Shown piece after piece: positions 9,001 through 14,975 of a stretch of 64,000 nucleotides of DNA (positions within the stretch are counted from its first letter, which is position 1; the number at the start of each line of letters is the position of its first letter). The notes under the pieces are model-generated. The model searched no databases. It saw only the letters and a program-made list of their open reading frames with translations, and had not been told where the DNA came from. A program made the translations under genes and the position numbers. This DNA comes from Gordoniibacillus chartarius. Lineage in GTDB: Bacteria; Bacillota; Bacilli; Paenibacillales; NBRC-103111. The stretch covers positions 325,300-389,299 of the forward strand of contig NZ_JBHLWN010000077.1 in assembly GCF_042432825.1 (NCBI RefSeq). Reading direction: 5' to 3'.

Positions 9001-11255
9001 GTACAGATCGAGTCCTCCGTAGGCCCGTAGGCGTTGTAATACTGAACGCGTCCGGCCCACTGCCGGATCAGCTCCGGAGATGCGGCTGAGCCGGCGGTGA
9101 ACAGCTTCTTCAGCTTGGGAAGCCGCTCCGGGCTCAAATACGCCGCATACGTCGGAGGCAGCGTCGCTATCGTAACCTCGTGCTCGTTCATGAACCGCTC
9201 GAACAGCGTGTAATTTTCGATATCGGAGGAAGCCGGAATCGCCAGCGCAGCGCCGCACAGCAATGCCATAAACATTTCCCAGCACGAGGCGTCGAAGGAC
9301 ATGCTGGCGAACTGCACGATACGATCCGTATCTCCGATCCCAAGCGTTTCCGACCAGTAAGATTGCAAATTGCATAGGCCTCGGTGCTCGACCATGACCC
9401 CTTTAGGCTGACCGGTGGAACCGGAGGTGTAGATGACATAGGCCAAATCGTCCGGACTTCCGGCTGTCTTCGGCCGTTCGGCAATCACCGGAGTATCACC
9501 TTCCTCATCCAGATCGATGATCAAGCCTGCAAACGGAACAAGCTCCTTCAGATGAGACTGCAGCAGCAGCACGCCAACGCCGGAATCGTCCAGCATATAG
9601 TGAATTCGTTCCGGCGGATAGCCCGGATCGATCGGCACATACGCGCCGCCCGCTTTCAGCACAGCCAAAATCCCGATGACCGTCGCTGCGGACCGCTGCG
9701 TCATAATGCCCGCAAGCCGGCCGCTTACCCCTGCAGCATGCAGCCGTGCCGCCAGCCGTTCGGCTCTTTCGTCGAGCTCCCTGTACGTTAGCCGCTCCTC
9801 GCCGCAAATGACCGCCGTCCGCTCCGGACGAAGCGCCGCCTGCTCCTCGAACAGCGCGTGGATCGTCGTCCCGCTCCGGAAGTTTGCCGCCGTATCGTTG
9901 AAGGCTCCTTGAATGCGTTCCTTTTCCTCATCGTCCAGCAGCGGAATATCGGCGAGCCTGCCGCCCGGGTTGCTCAGGATCGACTTTACAATCGACAGCA
10001 GCTGCCGTCCGATCCGTTTGATTTCTGCAGGATCGAACAAATGACTCCGATAGTCGAGGTGCAGCAGCACCTGCCGCTCATCCGTCATATCCTCGACGCG
10101 AAGCAGCATATCGTTGACTTCGTGACCGCAAAATCCGGCGGCCAGCAAAACGCGCAGCCCTGCGACATCGATCCAGCGCAGCGGACGGTATTCGATCGCA
10201 ACGGCGAACAGCCGGTGGATGTCCGGGTTCCGGTGATGCTCTCTGAGCTCCTGCAGCAATTGATTGTAAGGGTACTTCTGATGGCGCAGGATCGCCGCCT
10301 GTTCCTTGGCCGTTTGCTGCAGCAAGGCTAAGGCGGTCTGTTCCGCATCCACGTCCAGTCTCGTAGGAACGGTGCTGGCGAACATGCCGATCGTCTCTTT
10401 CTCCCGCTTAACCGTCCGGTTCGCATAGATCGTGCCGACCGACAAATCCCGCTGCTCCGTTACCTGATGAAGATATATGTATAAGGCCGTCATCATTATT
10501 GTGAAGGTACTCGTCTGGTGAAGCTGGGCGAAGCTCTGCAGCTCATCGTACATCGAACGGTCGACGACGATTGTGTGCCGTTCCGCGTCCGTCCGTGCGG
10601 TCCTTGGATTGTAGGCTTTCCAGCCCGTCGTCTCCGGCAGCGTGCGGAACTTCTCGATCCAATACTGCTTGTCCGCGTCGTATCTGCCGGAGCCCTCGTA
10701 CGACCGTTCCGTCTCCAGTGTGGAAATAAAGTCCGTCGATGCCAAGCTTTGCGGCGGCTGCCCGCGGGTTAAAGCGTCGTAATTATGCAAAATTTGGTTG
10801 CCGATCGTTTGCAGCGATATGCCGTCGCAAATAATATGGTGAATTTTTACATAAACCCACGTTATCCGTTCATCGAGCTGCAGCATCGTCATTTGGAACA
10901 ACGGTCCTTGTTGAAGATCGAACGGAATTCGATTGTTGACGGCAAGCCACTCTTCGGCTTCCAGCCTCGAGCGGAAGCTCAGCGTCTTGACCGGCTCGCT
11001 GCTCTGCGCGGGGATCGCGTCGACCATCTGCCAAATGCCGCCGTCAGGATCAGCGGTGAACCGGAGCCGAAACGCATCGTGCTGCGCGATCGTCTCCTGC
11101 ACGGAGCGCTCCAGCACGTCCATGCGGACCGTTCCTTCGATCTGGACGCAGCCGGAAATGACCGACACCGCGGTGTTCGGAAACAGCAGGTCGGTATACC
11201 AAATTCTGCGTTGGGCTTGCGTTAAAGGCCAGCGGGTCATAGAATCTGCGTTCAA
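1..11255 (-). CDS. Non-ribosomal peptide synthetase, lipopeptide type, N-terminal 3,751 codons (continues past the left edge)
   Basis: One frame runs from a TTG start at 11255 (AGGAG eight bases upstream) to the left edge; its phase was checked at the start, near 7,500 and near position 60. Domain order is C, A, PCP, E, C, A, PCP, E, C, A (cut). Visible cores: C1 HHIICDG at 10841-10821; PCP1 LGGDS with its Ser codon at 8267; E1 HHWVVDG at 7718-7698; C2 HHIVMDG near 6290-6267; PCP2 Ser codon at 3674; E2 HHLAIDG at 3116-3096; C3 HHIVMDG near 1691-1668. The N-terminus (PLTQAQRRIWYT) closely resembles the acylating starter C domain of surfactin synthetase, so the peptide is probably N-acylated. 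Ten-residue A-domain codes read by eye: A1 DAWTFAAICK, nearly the gramicidin S Phe code DAWTIAAICK; A2 about DVGELSSIDK, nearest to polymyxin Dab (DVGEISSIDK) or Orn; A3 begins D-A-F-W, as in Val-type pockets. Each E domain is followed by a C domain suited to a D-residue donor. Inferred start of product: acyl-D-Phe-D-Dab/Orn-(Val-like). Thioesterase, exporter and remaining modules lie outside. Confidence 0.96.
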   Translation of the reverse strand, partial: MNADSMTRWPLTQAQRRIWYTDLLFPNTAVSVISGCVQIEGTVRMDVLERSVQETIAQHDAFRLRFTADPDGGIWQMVDAIPAQSSEPVKTLSFRSRLEAEEWLAVNNRIPFDLQQGPLFQMTMLQLDERITWVYVKIHHIICDGISLQTIGNQILHNYDALTRGQPPQSLASTDFISTLETERSYEGSGRYDADKQYWIEKFRTLPETTGWKAYNPRTARTDAERHTIVVDRSMYDELQSFAQLHQTSTFTIMMTALYIYLHQVTEQRDLSVGTIYANRTVKREKETIGMFASTVPTRLDVDAEQTALALLQQTAKEQAAILRHQKYPYNQLLQELREHHRNPDIHRLFAVAIEYRPLRWIDVAGLRVLLAAGFCGHEVNDMLLRVEDMTDERQVLLHLDYRSHLFDPAEIKRIGRQLLSIVKSILSNPGGRLADIPLLDDEEKERIQGAFNDTAANFRSGTTIHALFEEQAALRPERTAVICGEERLTYRELDERAERLAARLHAAGVSGRLAGIMTQRSAATVIGILAVLKAGGAYVPIDPGYPPERIHYMLDDSGVGVLLLQSHLKELVPFAGLIIDLDEEGDTPVIAERPKTAGSPDDLAYVIYTSGSTGQPKGVMVEHRGLCNLQSYWSETLGIGDTDRIVQFASMSFDASCWEMFMALLCGAALAIPASSDIENYTLFERFMNEHEVTIATLPPTYAAYLSPERLPKLKKLFTAGSAASPELIRQWAGRVQYYNAYGPTEDSICTTVWTPSGDWSVDGAADVSIGTPIANHRIYIVNSRMQLLPAGVAGELCIAGIGLARGYLGRPELTAERFVPNPFEPGKRMYRTGDLAKWNEDGSLTYMGRIDDQVKIRGYRIELGEIEAKLRMMADVVDAAVAVRDDTDGQKQLCAYYAAERPISGRELRAELAKQLPGYMIPAYFVQLERLPLTPNGKVDRKALPAPEASTAAAAAEYVPARTPVEQALAAIWQDVLGAPRVGVTTSFFDLGGDSIKAIQVTSQMHQAGYRLEMNDLFQYPTIAELSPRVHEMLRVIDQGEVTGAVPATPIQRWFLEWAQGRIHHYNQAVMLHREERFRPDALEAALRQLTIHHDALRIVVRGTDDREAEAWNRGAGDGETYRLETFDMRERPLPECGPFIERTANELQRSMDAHNGPLLKLALFACPDGDHLLIVIHHWVVDGVSWRILLEDLAAGYAQAAAGEPVRLPAKTDSLREAALHMQRLADSGESLQAERAYWQHIEEHAVKPLPKDFDAAMTRMEDSETRSVQWLKRDTELLLRDVHRAYGTDVNDILLTALGMALQSWCGADEVKIHLEGHGRDRFGSELDLSRTVGWFTSLYPVLLPAYEDGDGVPRRIKKMKERLREVPGKGAGYGMLRYLARDKLAAQAAHAPEVVFNYLGQFDQELRRSGFGLSPYRTGAACSGELARPYTLELNAMVTDGCLKLDIGYSRKQYREETIGRLAELVHVHLSELIAHCASKERTELSPSDIVLKEVTIAELERLERTSMPIGEIENIYPLTPMQKGMLFHTMLDADSGAYFQQMSFDVKGTFDSAAFRRSLELLAEKHEALRSNIVLGWKEVPVQLVYRSKQVEFHDETPQERLTAEELARYVELVAERDRKRGFHLEQDSLMRVTIVRMGEAAYKVIWSFHHIVMDGWCLSLIVKDVFTWYFELIEGRAPSVAAGAGPRYSQYVEWLQRQDQEEAGRYWSGYLQGYDHQTELPSGRSRRAAAGRYQAEKTAYALSESFTARIQEAARSRQVTLHTLLQTAWAIVLQRYNGHRDVVFGSVVSGRPADIPGIEQMVGLFINTIPVRVKCDDEMTAAQLLKRVQLQAVASQAYDTYPLYEIQARTKQKDELIRHIVVFENYPVEQQMEQWASRDGAAGLTVTGAALVEQTNYDFALTFLPGPGLGIQMEYNAAVMDAADMDRMYGHLVHVLQQISADPELRVGGIQLMPSSEESMLLGFAAGGRSAEPPIGTIHRLFEEQAARTPNLTAVIYGEDRLTYGELNERANRLARTLRSAGVVPDGPVGVMTERSLGMMVGIMAVLKAGGAYVPIDPGYPEERIRYLLDDSGASVLLTQTQLRSKVPFQGTVVLVDDEACYDKDGTDLPEAAGAGNLAYVIYTSGTTGKPKGVMVEHRQFAAIANAWTQEYKLRELPVRVLQWASFSFDVFSGDYARALLNGGELVICPAEARLDPSRLYELIVRHRITMLESTPALVIPLMDYMHDNGLDPCELRLLILGSDLCPVDHFNALNERYGSRMRILNSYGVTEATIDSSYFECSDPVDARSLPIGKPLPHVRMYVLDEHMQLQPVGVTGELYIGGCGVARGYWNRADLTAERFIADPLSSGERLYRTGDMARWLPDGTVELLGRIDHQVKLRGFRIELGEIEAKLLQVSPAIREAVAAAQTDAGGQKRLCAYMVADEPLSMSELKASLERELPGFMVPSFFMQLERMPLTPNGKIDRGALPKPEPGAVGGDTAGYTPPRTPGETQLAEIWQAVLGLERVGIHDHFFELGGDSIKAIQVCSRLLQAGSKLDMKDLFDYPTIARLGPRLSVVRHTAYQGEVSGPVDLTPIQLWFLEQNWPEPHHYNQAVMLTAERFDEDALHRTLRKLVQHHDALRLVLRHGEDGPQAWIRSSGDGGDHATNGTLYSLDVCDYRTLPAYAEAIRERAGQLQSSIDLSAGPLCRSILFRCPDGDHLLLVVHHLAIDGVSWRILFEDFAAAYAQAAHGQELRLPLKTHSVQDWANQLTAYAASDALRAELAYWQDVEQNAVEPLPVDTAVEETVQSDSETVTVRLTAEDTGLLLRDAHRAYGTEMNDILLTALGLALYDWAGLGQIKINLEGHGRESIGADVDVSRTVGWFTSQYPVLLRTIPGETLPRRIKRMKEELRGIPGKGLGYGVLRYMAAGLERSIQASGEPELSFNYLGQFDEDLTSSGLRLSPHSIGEAVSGRAVRPYKLDLNAMVTGGALMLEIGYSAKQYRRETMERFAAALNDALKNVIAHCAGVTTPELTPSDIGVHGVSIEELEQLTARLRPVGVLENVYPLTPMQQGMLFHHMLDEGSGAYVEQTTFDFAGPLVMEDLAESLAELTKRHAVLRTNFIADWLEQPVQVVLRSRNESSLRYIDLRELRQSELADTIERMVKEDREQGFDLSGDALMRITIVQLAEDRYRFIWSFHHIVMDGWCLSLITEELFEIYAARRDRRAPSLAPVLPYSEYVNWLQRRDRDAASQYWQDCLDGYEQVTAVPSTKARRGPGEYVPERLSFGLGADFSRRLTELAKRSQVTLHTLLQAAWGILLHKYNSQPDVVFGTVVSGRPAELPGVERMLGLFINTIPVRLRCSAASTFTEAARSLQAQALSSQAFDTFPLYEIQAITEQKQDLITHIVVFENYPVEQLMQTMGGGSFAIENVSTTTQTNYDLNVIVLPGDELRFVLEFNGAAFELADMQRLQGHIVYLLEQIERNPGTEIGRLELVGEAERRLILDVFNDTSAPYPRDRTIAQLFEEQADRVPEQPAVIFGEEQLTYRELNWRANVIAHHLREQGVTADQPVALLADRSLDMIVSVLAIVKAGGAYVPIEPNYPEERIRFMLEDCGAKVLLAQEQLRGRVPADLPCTYLWVDGSTAAEGPEHNLDPVAGPEQLAYIMYTSGTTGKPKGVMIEQRGVVRLVKQTDYVTFTDQDRILQTGALVFDASTFEIWGALLNGLRLYLVPEHVILDALQLQQSIERFGITMLWLTAPL

Positions 11256-11424
11256 ATCATTCACTCCTATGGATGGTGTCGGTTTGTATCCCAAATTTTC
11301 CCTAACCATCATACCATACGCCCATTTCCTGTAATCTTCCTTCGACAAAAACTTAATATTATTTACAGACAAAATACCCTATATTTTCCACGTAAATTTC
11401 ACTTTCGATTTTTTCGCCAACGGC

Positions 11425-11456
11425 AAAAACCGGTACACCCCAGCGGGTGCACCGGC
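11425..11456 (-). terminator. Rho-independent terminator after the 14.6-11.5 kb operon
   Basis: On the minus strand an 11-bp GC-rich stem (CCGGTGCACCC with GGGGTGTACCGG, one G-T pair) is followed by TTTTT. It lies just after the stop at 11482 and separates that operon from the NRPS. The 169 bases from here to the NRPS start are AT-rich and must hold the NRPS promoter, but no convincing -35/-10 pair was found. Confidence 0.8.
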
Positions 11457-11481
11457 TTCCTTCCTTGCTTTTCCGTTCAAT

Positions 11482-12339
11482 CTATCCGTTCAATTCATGC
11501 ATATATCGGGCGAACTCCTTCAGCATCGTCCGCGAATCGTATTGACCGCTGAAATCCTCCACGCCGAGATAACCGTCGTAGCCGACGGATTTCAGCGCAT
11601 CGATGACGGTCTTCCAGTTCACGACGCCCTCGCGGATCGGCGCCCAGCTGCTCGTCCAGGCTATCGTACCTTCTGCAGCGCGCTCGCCGGGAAGCCACTT
11701 GGCGTTTTTCACATGCACGTGAGCCAAATACGGCCCTAGCATCTCGATGCCGGCGCGGTACTGCTCATAGCCTTCATGCACCATATTGCCCGGGTCGTAC
11801 AGCACGCCAAGAACGTCGGGGTCGAACCCGTCAAGCAGCCTGCGCGCCGCACTGGCGCTGGCCGCAATCGTATTGTGATGCGTCTCGACGAGACCTTTCA
11901 CGCCATACTGCCTACAAAGCTCCGCCGCTTCCTGCAGAAAGCCGCGGGTCTGCTCGAACAATACCGGATACGTCGACGTCGAAGCACTCGTATAGCCTGC
12001 AATGCCGACCCGGATGAACGACGCGCCGATCAGCTTCGCCGTACGCAGCACCTCTTCTGTGCCGGCCACGTCGCCAACGCCGACATACGGCGTAACGCTC
12101 AGCGATACTAAGCCTTCGCTTTCCGCCGCCGCTTTGAACCGCAGCTTCTCTTCATCGCCGGCAAACGGCGAGATGGAGCACAGGTTGTTGCGCCAAAACG
12201 ATGGAGCTTCTCCCTTCGCCCCCTCGGGAACTTCCTTGTACCGCCACTCGATTCCTTGCAGCCCGGCAGCCTTGGCCTCTTGCGCCAGCTGCTCCGGCGT
12301 CAAATCCGGCGTAGCTACTGTAAATACGGACAGCTTCAT
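11482..12339 (-). CDS. Sugar phosphate isomerase/epimerase family protein (xylose isomerase-like TIM barrel)
   Basis: 285 aa. Family features: metal-ligand-type acidic and His residues in GLVETHHNT, LYDPGNMVHEG, HVHVKNAKW and a C-terminal GVEDF, spaced as in AP-endonuclease-2/IolE-type TIM barrels. Such proteins isomerise, epimerise or dehydrate sugars or inositol derivatives with a divalent metal. The ATG at 12339 is chosen over the one at 12345 because AAGGAGG is eight bases upstream of the former and only two from the latter. It is the last gene of a three-gene operon, 24 bases after the preceding oxidoreductase, so it probably acts on the same keto- or cyclitol intermediate. The exact substrate cannot be told from sequence. 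Confidence 0.88.
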   Translation of the reverse strand: MKLSVFTVATPDLTPEQLAQEAKAAGLQGIEWRYKEVPEGAKGEAPSFWRNNLCSISPFAGDEEKLRFKAAAESEGLVSLSVTPYVGVGDVAGTEEVLRTAKLIGASFIRVGIAGYTSASTSTYPVLFEQTRGFLQEAAELCRQYGVKGLVETHHNTIAASASAARRLLDGFDPDVLGVLYDPGNMVHEGYEQYRAGIEMLGPYLAHVHVKNAKWLPGERAAEGTIAWTSSWAPIREGVVNWKTVIDALKSVGYDGYLGVEDFSGQYDSRTMLKEFARYMHELNG

Positions 12340-12363
12340 CAACATCGCCTCCTTGATTTCGCT

Positions 12364-13440
12364 CTATTCAACCCGCTGCGCTTGCAGCTGCGCCCGCAGG
12401 CACAGCTCCGCCGCCTTGAACGCATGCTCTTGCGTCATTGCTTTCTCCGTCCGGTTCAGGCAGTCCAGAATCAGCTCGCCGAAGAACGGGTAGCCGACTT
12501 TGCCGGACAGCTCCAGATGCCGCTCCCCTTCCCCGTTAACCAAGTACAGATGGTTTCCCGACTTGTCGCGCGCGATATCGATGTATTTGCGAAGCTCGAT
12601 ATAGCCGTTCGTACCGAGAATAATCGTTCGGCCGTCGCCCCATGTGCCAAGACCGTTCGGCGTCAGCCAGTCGACGCGGAAATAGTTGGTCGCGCCGTTG
12701 TCCCCGAGCAGCGTTGCATCGCCGAAATCCTCGAGCTCCGGGTACTCCTTGCAGTGGTAATTCGCCACTTTACTGGACAGTACCGTCGCATCCTTGCTGC
12801 CGGAATAGAACAAAAACTGCTCGATTTGATGGGAGCCGATATCGCACAGAATACCGCCGTACTTCTCCTTCTCGAAAAACCACGCCGGACGCGACGGCGC
12901 ATTTAACCGGTGCGGCCCGAGGCCGAGCACCTGCACGACGCGGCCGATCGCTCCGTCCTGTACGAGCTGTCCTGCGAATACGGCGCTTTCCACGTGGAGA
13001 CGCTCGCTGTAGTACACCATATATTTGCGTCCTGTCCGCGCCGCCGCCTCTTTCGCGGCTTCCAGCTGATCAAGCGTGGTGAAAGGCGTTTTATCCGTAA
13101 AATAGTCCTTGCCGTGCTCCATCACCTTCACGCCAAGCGGACCGCGCAGCGACGGCACCGCCGCCGCGGCGACGAGCTTCACTTCCGCGTCCTGCAAAAT
13201 TTCATCGAGCGACGAAGCCAGCTGCACCCCCGGGTAGCGGGACTTGAAAGCTTCCATCTTCTCCGCGTCCGGGTCGTACACCCATTTCAGCGTAGCTCCC
13301 GCCTCAACGAGCCCGTTGCACATGCCGTAAATATGCCCGTGGTCAAGCGCCGTCGCCGCAAACACAAAATCGCGTCCGCTTACGACTGGACTCGGCTTGC
13401 CCTGCGGAGCATAATTCATACCGTCCTGCTTCTGAGTCAC
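12364..13440 (-). CDS. Gfo/Idh/MocA family NAD(P)-dependent oxidoreductase, atypical
   Basis: 358 aa with a GTG start at 13440 and GGAGGGA upstream. The N-terminal Rossmann region is divergent: it lacks a clean GxGxxG and reads FAATALDHGHIYGMC. The usual EKP motif is replaced by TDKTPFTT. The C-terminal half keeps the family fold signature, with GGILCDIGSHQIEQF as the D-x3-H element. It lies between a canonical Gfo/Idh/MocA protein and a TIM-barrel isomerase in one operon, which suggests a shared sugar or cyclitol pathway. The Lys of DKTP could replace the EKP Lys. The first 20 residues are likely disordered and could be untranslated if a later start is used. Confidence 0.85.
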   Translation of the reverse strand: MTQKQDGMNYAPQGKPSPVVSGRDFVFAATALDHGHIYGMCNGLVEAGATLKWVYDPDAEKMEAFKSRYPGVQLASSLDEILQDAEVKLVAAAAVPSLRGPLGVKVMEHGKDYFTDKTPFTTLDQLEAAKEAAARTGRKYMVYYSERLHVESAVFAGQLVQDGAIGRVVQVLGLGPHRLNAPSRPAWFFEKEKYGGILCDIGSHQIEQFLFYSGSKDATVLSSKVANYHCKEYPELEDFGDATLLGDNGATNYFRVDWLTPNGLGTWGDGRTIILGTNGYIELRKYIDIARDKSGNHLYLVNGEGERHLELSGKVGYPFFGELILDCLNRTEKAMTQEHAFKAAELCLRAQLQAQRVE

Positions 13441-13458
13441 TGTTCGTTCCCTCCGCTA

Positions 13459-14628
13459 TTAATGAGTTCCTTGTACGTTCAAGGTTTGGTATTCGCCGGC
13501 CACTTTGGTCGTCTTCGATTGCCGGATTTGCTCCTGCAGCTTGGCGTAGAACAGTTCTTCATCGATCGGAAAATCAACCCAGTTGTCGGTCCATGTCGAC
13601 AGCAGCATCGCGTTGGACAGCATCAGGCCGTTAATTCCTTCCTCGCCCGGCGCCAGCAGCGGTGTACCCTTCACGACCGCGTTAACCCAATCCTGAGTAA
13701 TGGCGGCATGCTGCTGTTCGCCGTTGCCGGATTGGATCGGAACTTCGCATTTCCAGCATTCCGGCTGCCCGAACCCGCCGGTGAACGTCGCATTGAACTC
13801 CGATTCCGGAACGCGCAGACGCCAGAACGTCAGCTTGCCGTCTTCGATGACGATTTTGCCGCGGTCGCCGGACACCTCGAACCGGTTCGTTCCCGGTGCA
13901 TCGGTCGTCGACGTGACGAATACGCCGGTTGCCCCGTTCTCGTATTCGACATATGCCGTCACATCGTTCTCGACCTCGATGTCGCGATTTTTGCCGAATT
14001 GACAAAACGCCCGCATCCGCTTCGGCTTCAGCCCCGTCGTCCATCCCCACAGATCCAGCTGATGCGGATCCTGGTTGATCAGCACGCCGCCGCCTTCGCC
14101 GGCCCACGTCGCGCGCCAGCCGCCCGAGTTGTAATAGCTTTGCGAGCGGTACCAGTTCGTAACAATCCAGTTCGTGCGGCGCACTTCGCCGAGCTCCCCG
14201 GAGATAATCAGATCCCGCAATTTACGGTAAAGCGGATTGGACCGCTGGTTATACATAATGCCGAACACTTTGCCGGAAGCGGCGGCGGCTTCGTTCATCT
14301 CGCGCACCTGCTTCGTGTAGACGCCGGCCGGCTTCTCGATCAGGACGTGCAGACCATATGCAAACGCTTTAATCGCAAGCTCCGGATGGGAATAATGCGG
14401 AGTCGCCACGATCACGCCGTCGATCGCTCCCGAGCCGAGGAACTCTTCGACATTCGCAAACGTCTTGACCTGCTCGCCGAGCTCCTTGCGGGCCCATTCG
14501 AGCCGCTCCTGTCTATCGTCGCATACCGCCGTCAATACGCCGTTCTTCACTTGACCCTTCGCCAAATATTGCGCATGGCCTGTGCCCATATTGCCCAGTC
14601 CGATGATACCGATTCGCATTTCGTTCAT
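13459..14628 (-). CDS. Gfo/Idh/MocA family NAD(P)-dependent oxidoreductase
   Basis: 389 aa. Residues 5-16 hold the dinucleotide motif GIIGLGNMGTGH, HVLIEKPAG gives the catalytic EKP, and GGGVLINQDPHQLDLW carries the D-x2-H substrate element. Length and architecture (Rossmann fold plus alpha/beta C-terminal domain) fit sugar or inositol dehydrogenases. First gene of the operon 14628-11482, 18 bases from the next; GGCGG precedes the ATG. Together the three products suggest oxidation, isomerisation or epimerisation, and reduction of a sugar or cyclitol through a keto intermediate. The natural substrate is unknown. Confidence 0.9.
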   Translation of the reverse strand: MNEMRIGIIGLGNMGTGHAQYLAKGQVKNGVLTAVCDDRQERLEWARKELGEQVKTFANVEEFLGSGAIDGVIVATPHYSHPELAIKAFAYGLHVLIEKPAGVYTKQVREMNEAAAASGKVFGIMYNQRSNPLYRKLRDLIISGELGEVRRTNWIVTNWYRSQSYYNSGGWRATWAGEGGGVLINQDPHQLDLWGWTTGLKPKRMRAFCQFGKNRDIEVENDVTAYVEYENGATGVFVTSTTDAPGTNRFEVSGDRGKIVIEDGKLTFWRLRVPESEFNATFTGGFGQPECWKCEVPIQSGNGEQQHAAITQDWVNAVVKGTPLLAPGEEGINGLMLSNAMLLSTWTDNWVDFPIDEELFYAKLQEQIRQSKTTKVAGEYQTLNVQGTH

Positions 14629-14928
14629 GTTCAGCCGCCTTTCATTTGCGATCCATTTTAGCTTGCTTGCACAGTTATTGTATCACGCGGCATTCGGACG
14701 GAGCTTTACTCGCATTGACGGATATAGTCTTTCATTTGACTGTGGTTGCGGTTTCATGGAAAATATGCTGGAATTGATTGTGCTTTCGTTTTTACCGTAG
14801 GCGCGCCTAAGCATCAGTCCGATATGTTGTGTAGTGATAGGTGAGGAACGCATACAGGTGATTGGCGGTCGGCAGCTCAGACGGCGACCGATCTGATACG
14901 GTGCGGCTGATCCTGCAAAATAGAATCG
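14629..14928. other. 300-base intergenic region with a possible minus-strand -10 box
   Basis: No coding frame of convincing quality is visible on either strand. On the minus strand TACAAT lies at 14682-14677, about 50 bases before the oxidoreductase start, and could be the operon's -10 element. There is no good TTGACA at 16-18 bases, so activator-dependent expression is possible. The rest has no recognised feature. Confidence 0.3.
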
Positions 14929-14963
14929 TAAAGCCGGGCAAGGTCGAACCCTGCCCGGCTTTA
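14929..14963 (-). terminator. Terminator after the efflux gene
   Basis: Minus strand: stem AAAGCCGGGCAGG / CCTTGCCCGGCTTT with a one-base bulge and a short loop, followed by a T-rich stretch. It begins 13 bases after the stop of the transporter at 14976. Confidence 0.75.
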
Positions 14964-14975
14964 TACAACGCGGCG

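Noticed and set aside
1..11255. Possible frameshift breaking the NRPS
   Set aside because: The codon phase is the same at the TTG start, near 7,500 and near position 60, and domain motifs follow in the expected order.
12910..14661. Long plus-strand open frame opposite the Gfo/Idh/MocA genes
   Set aside because: The minus-strand genes have intact family motifs and ribosome binding sites; the plus-strand reading has none.
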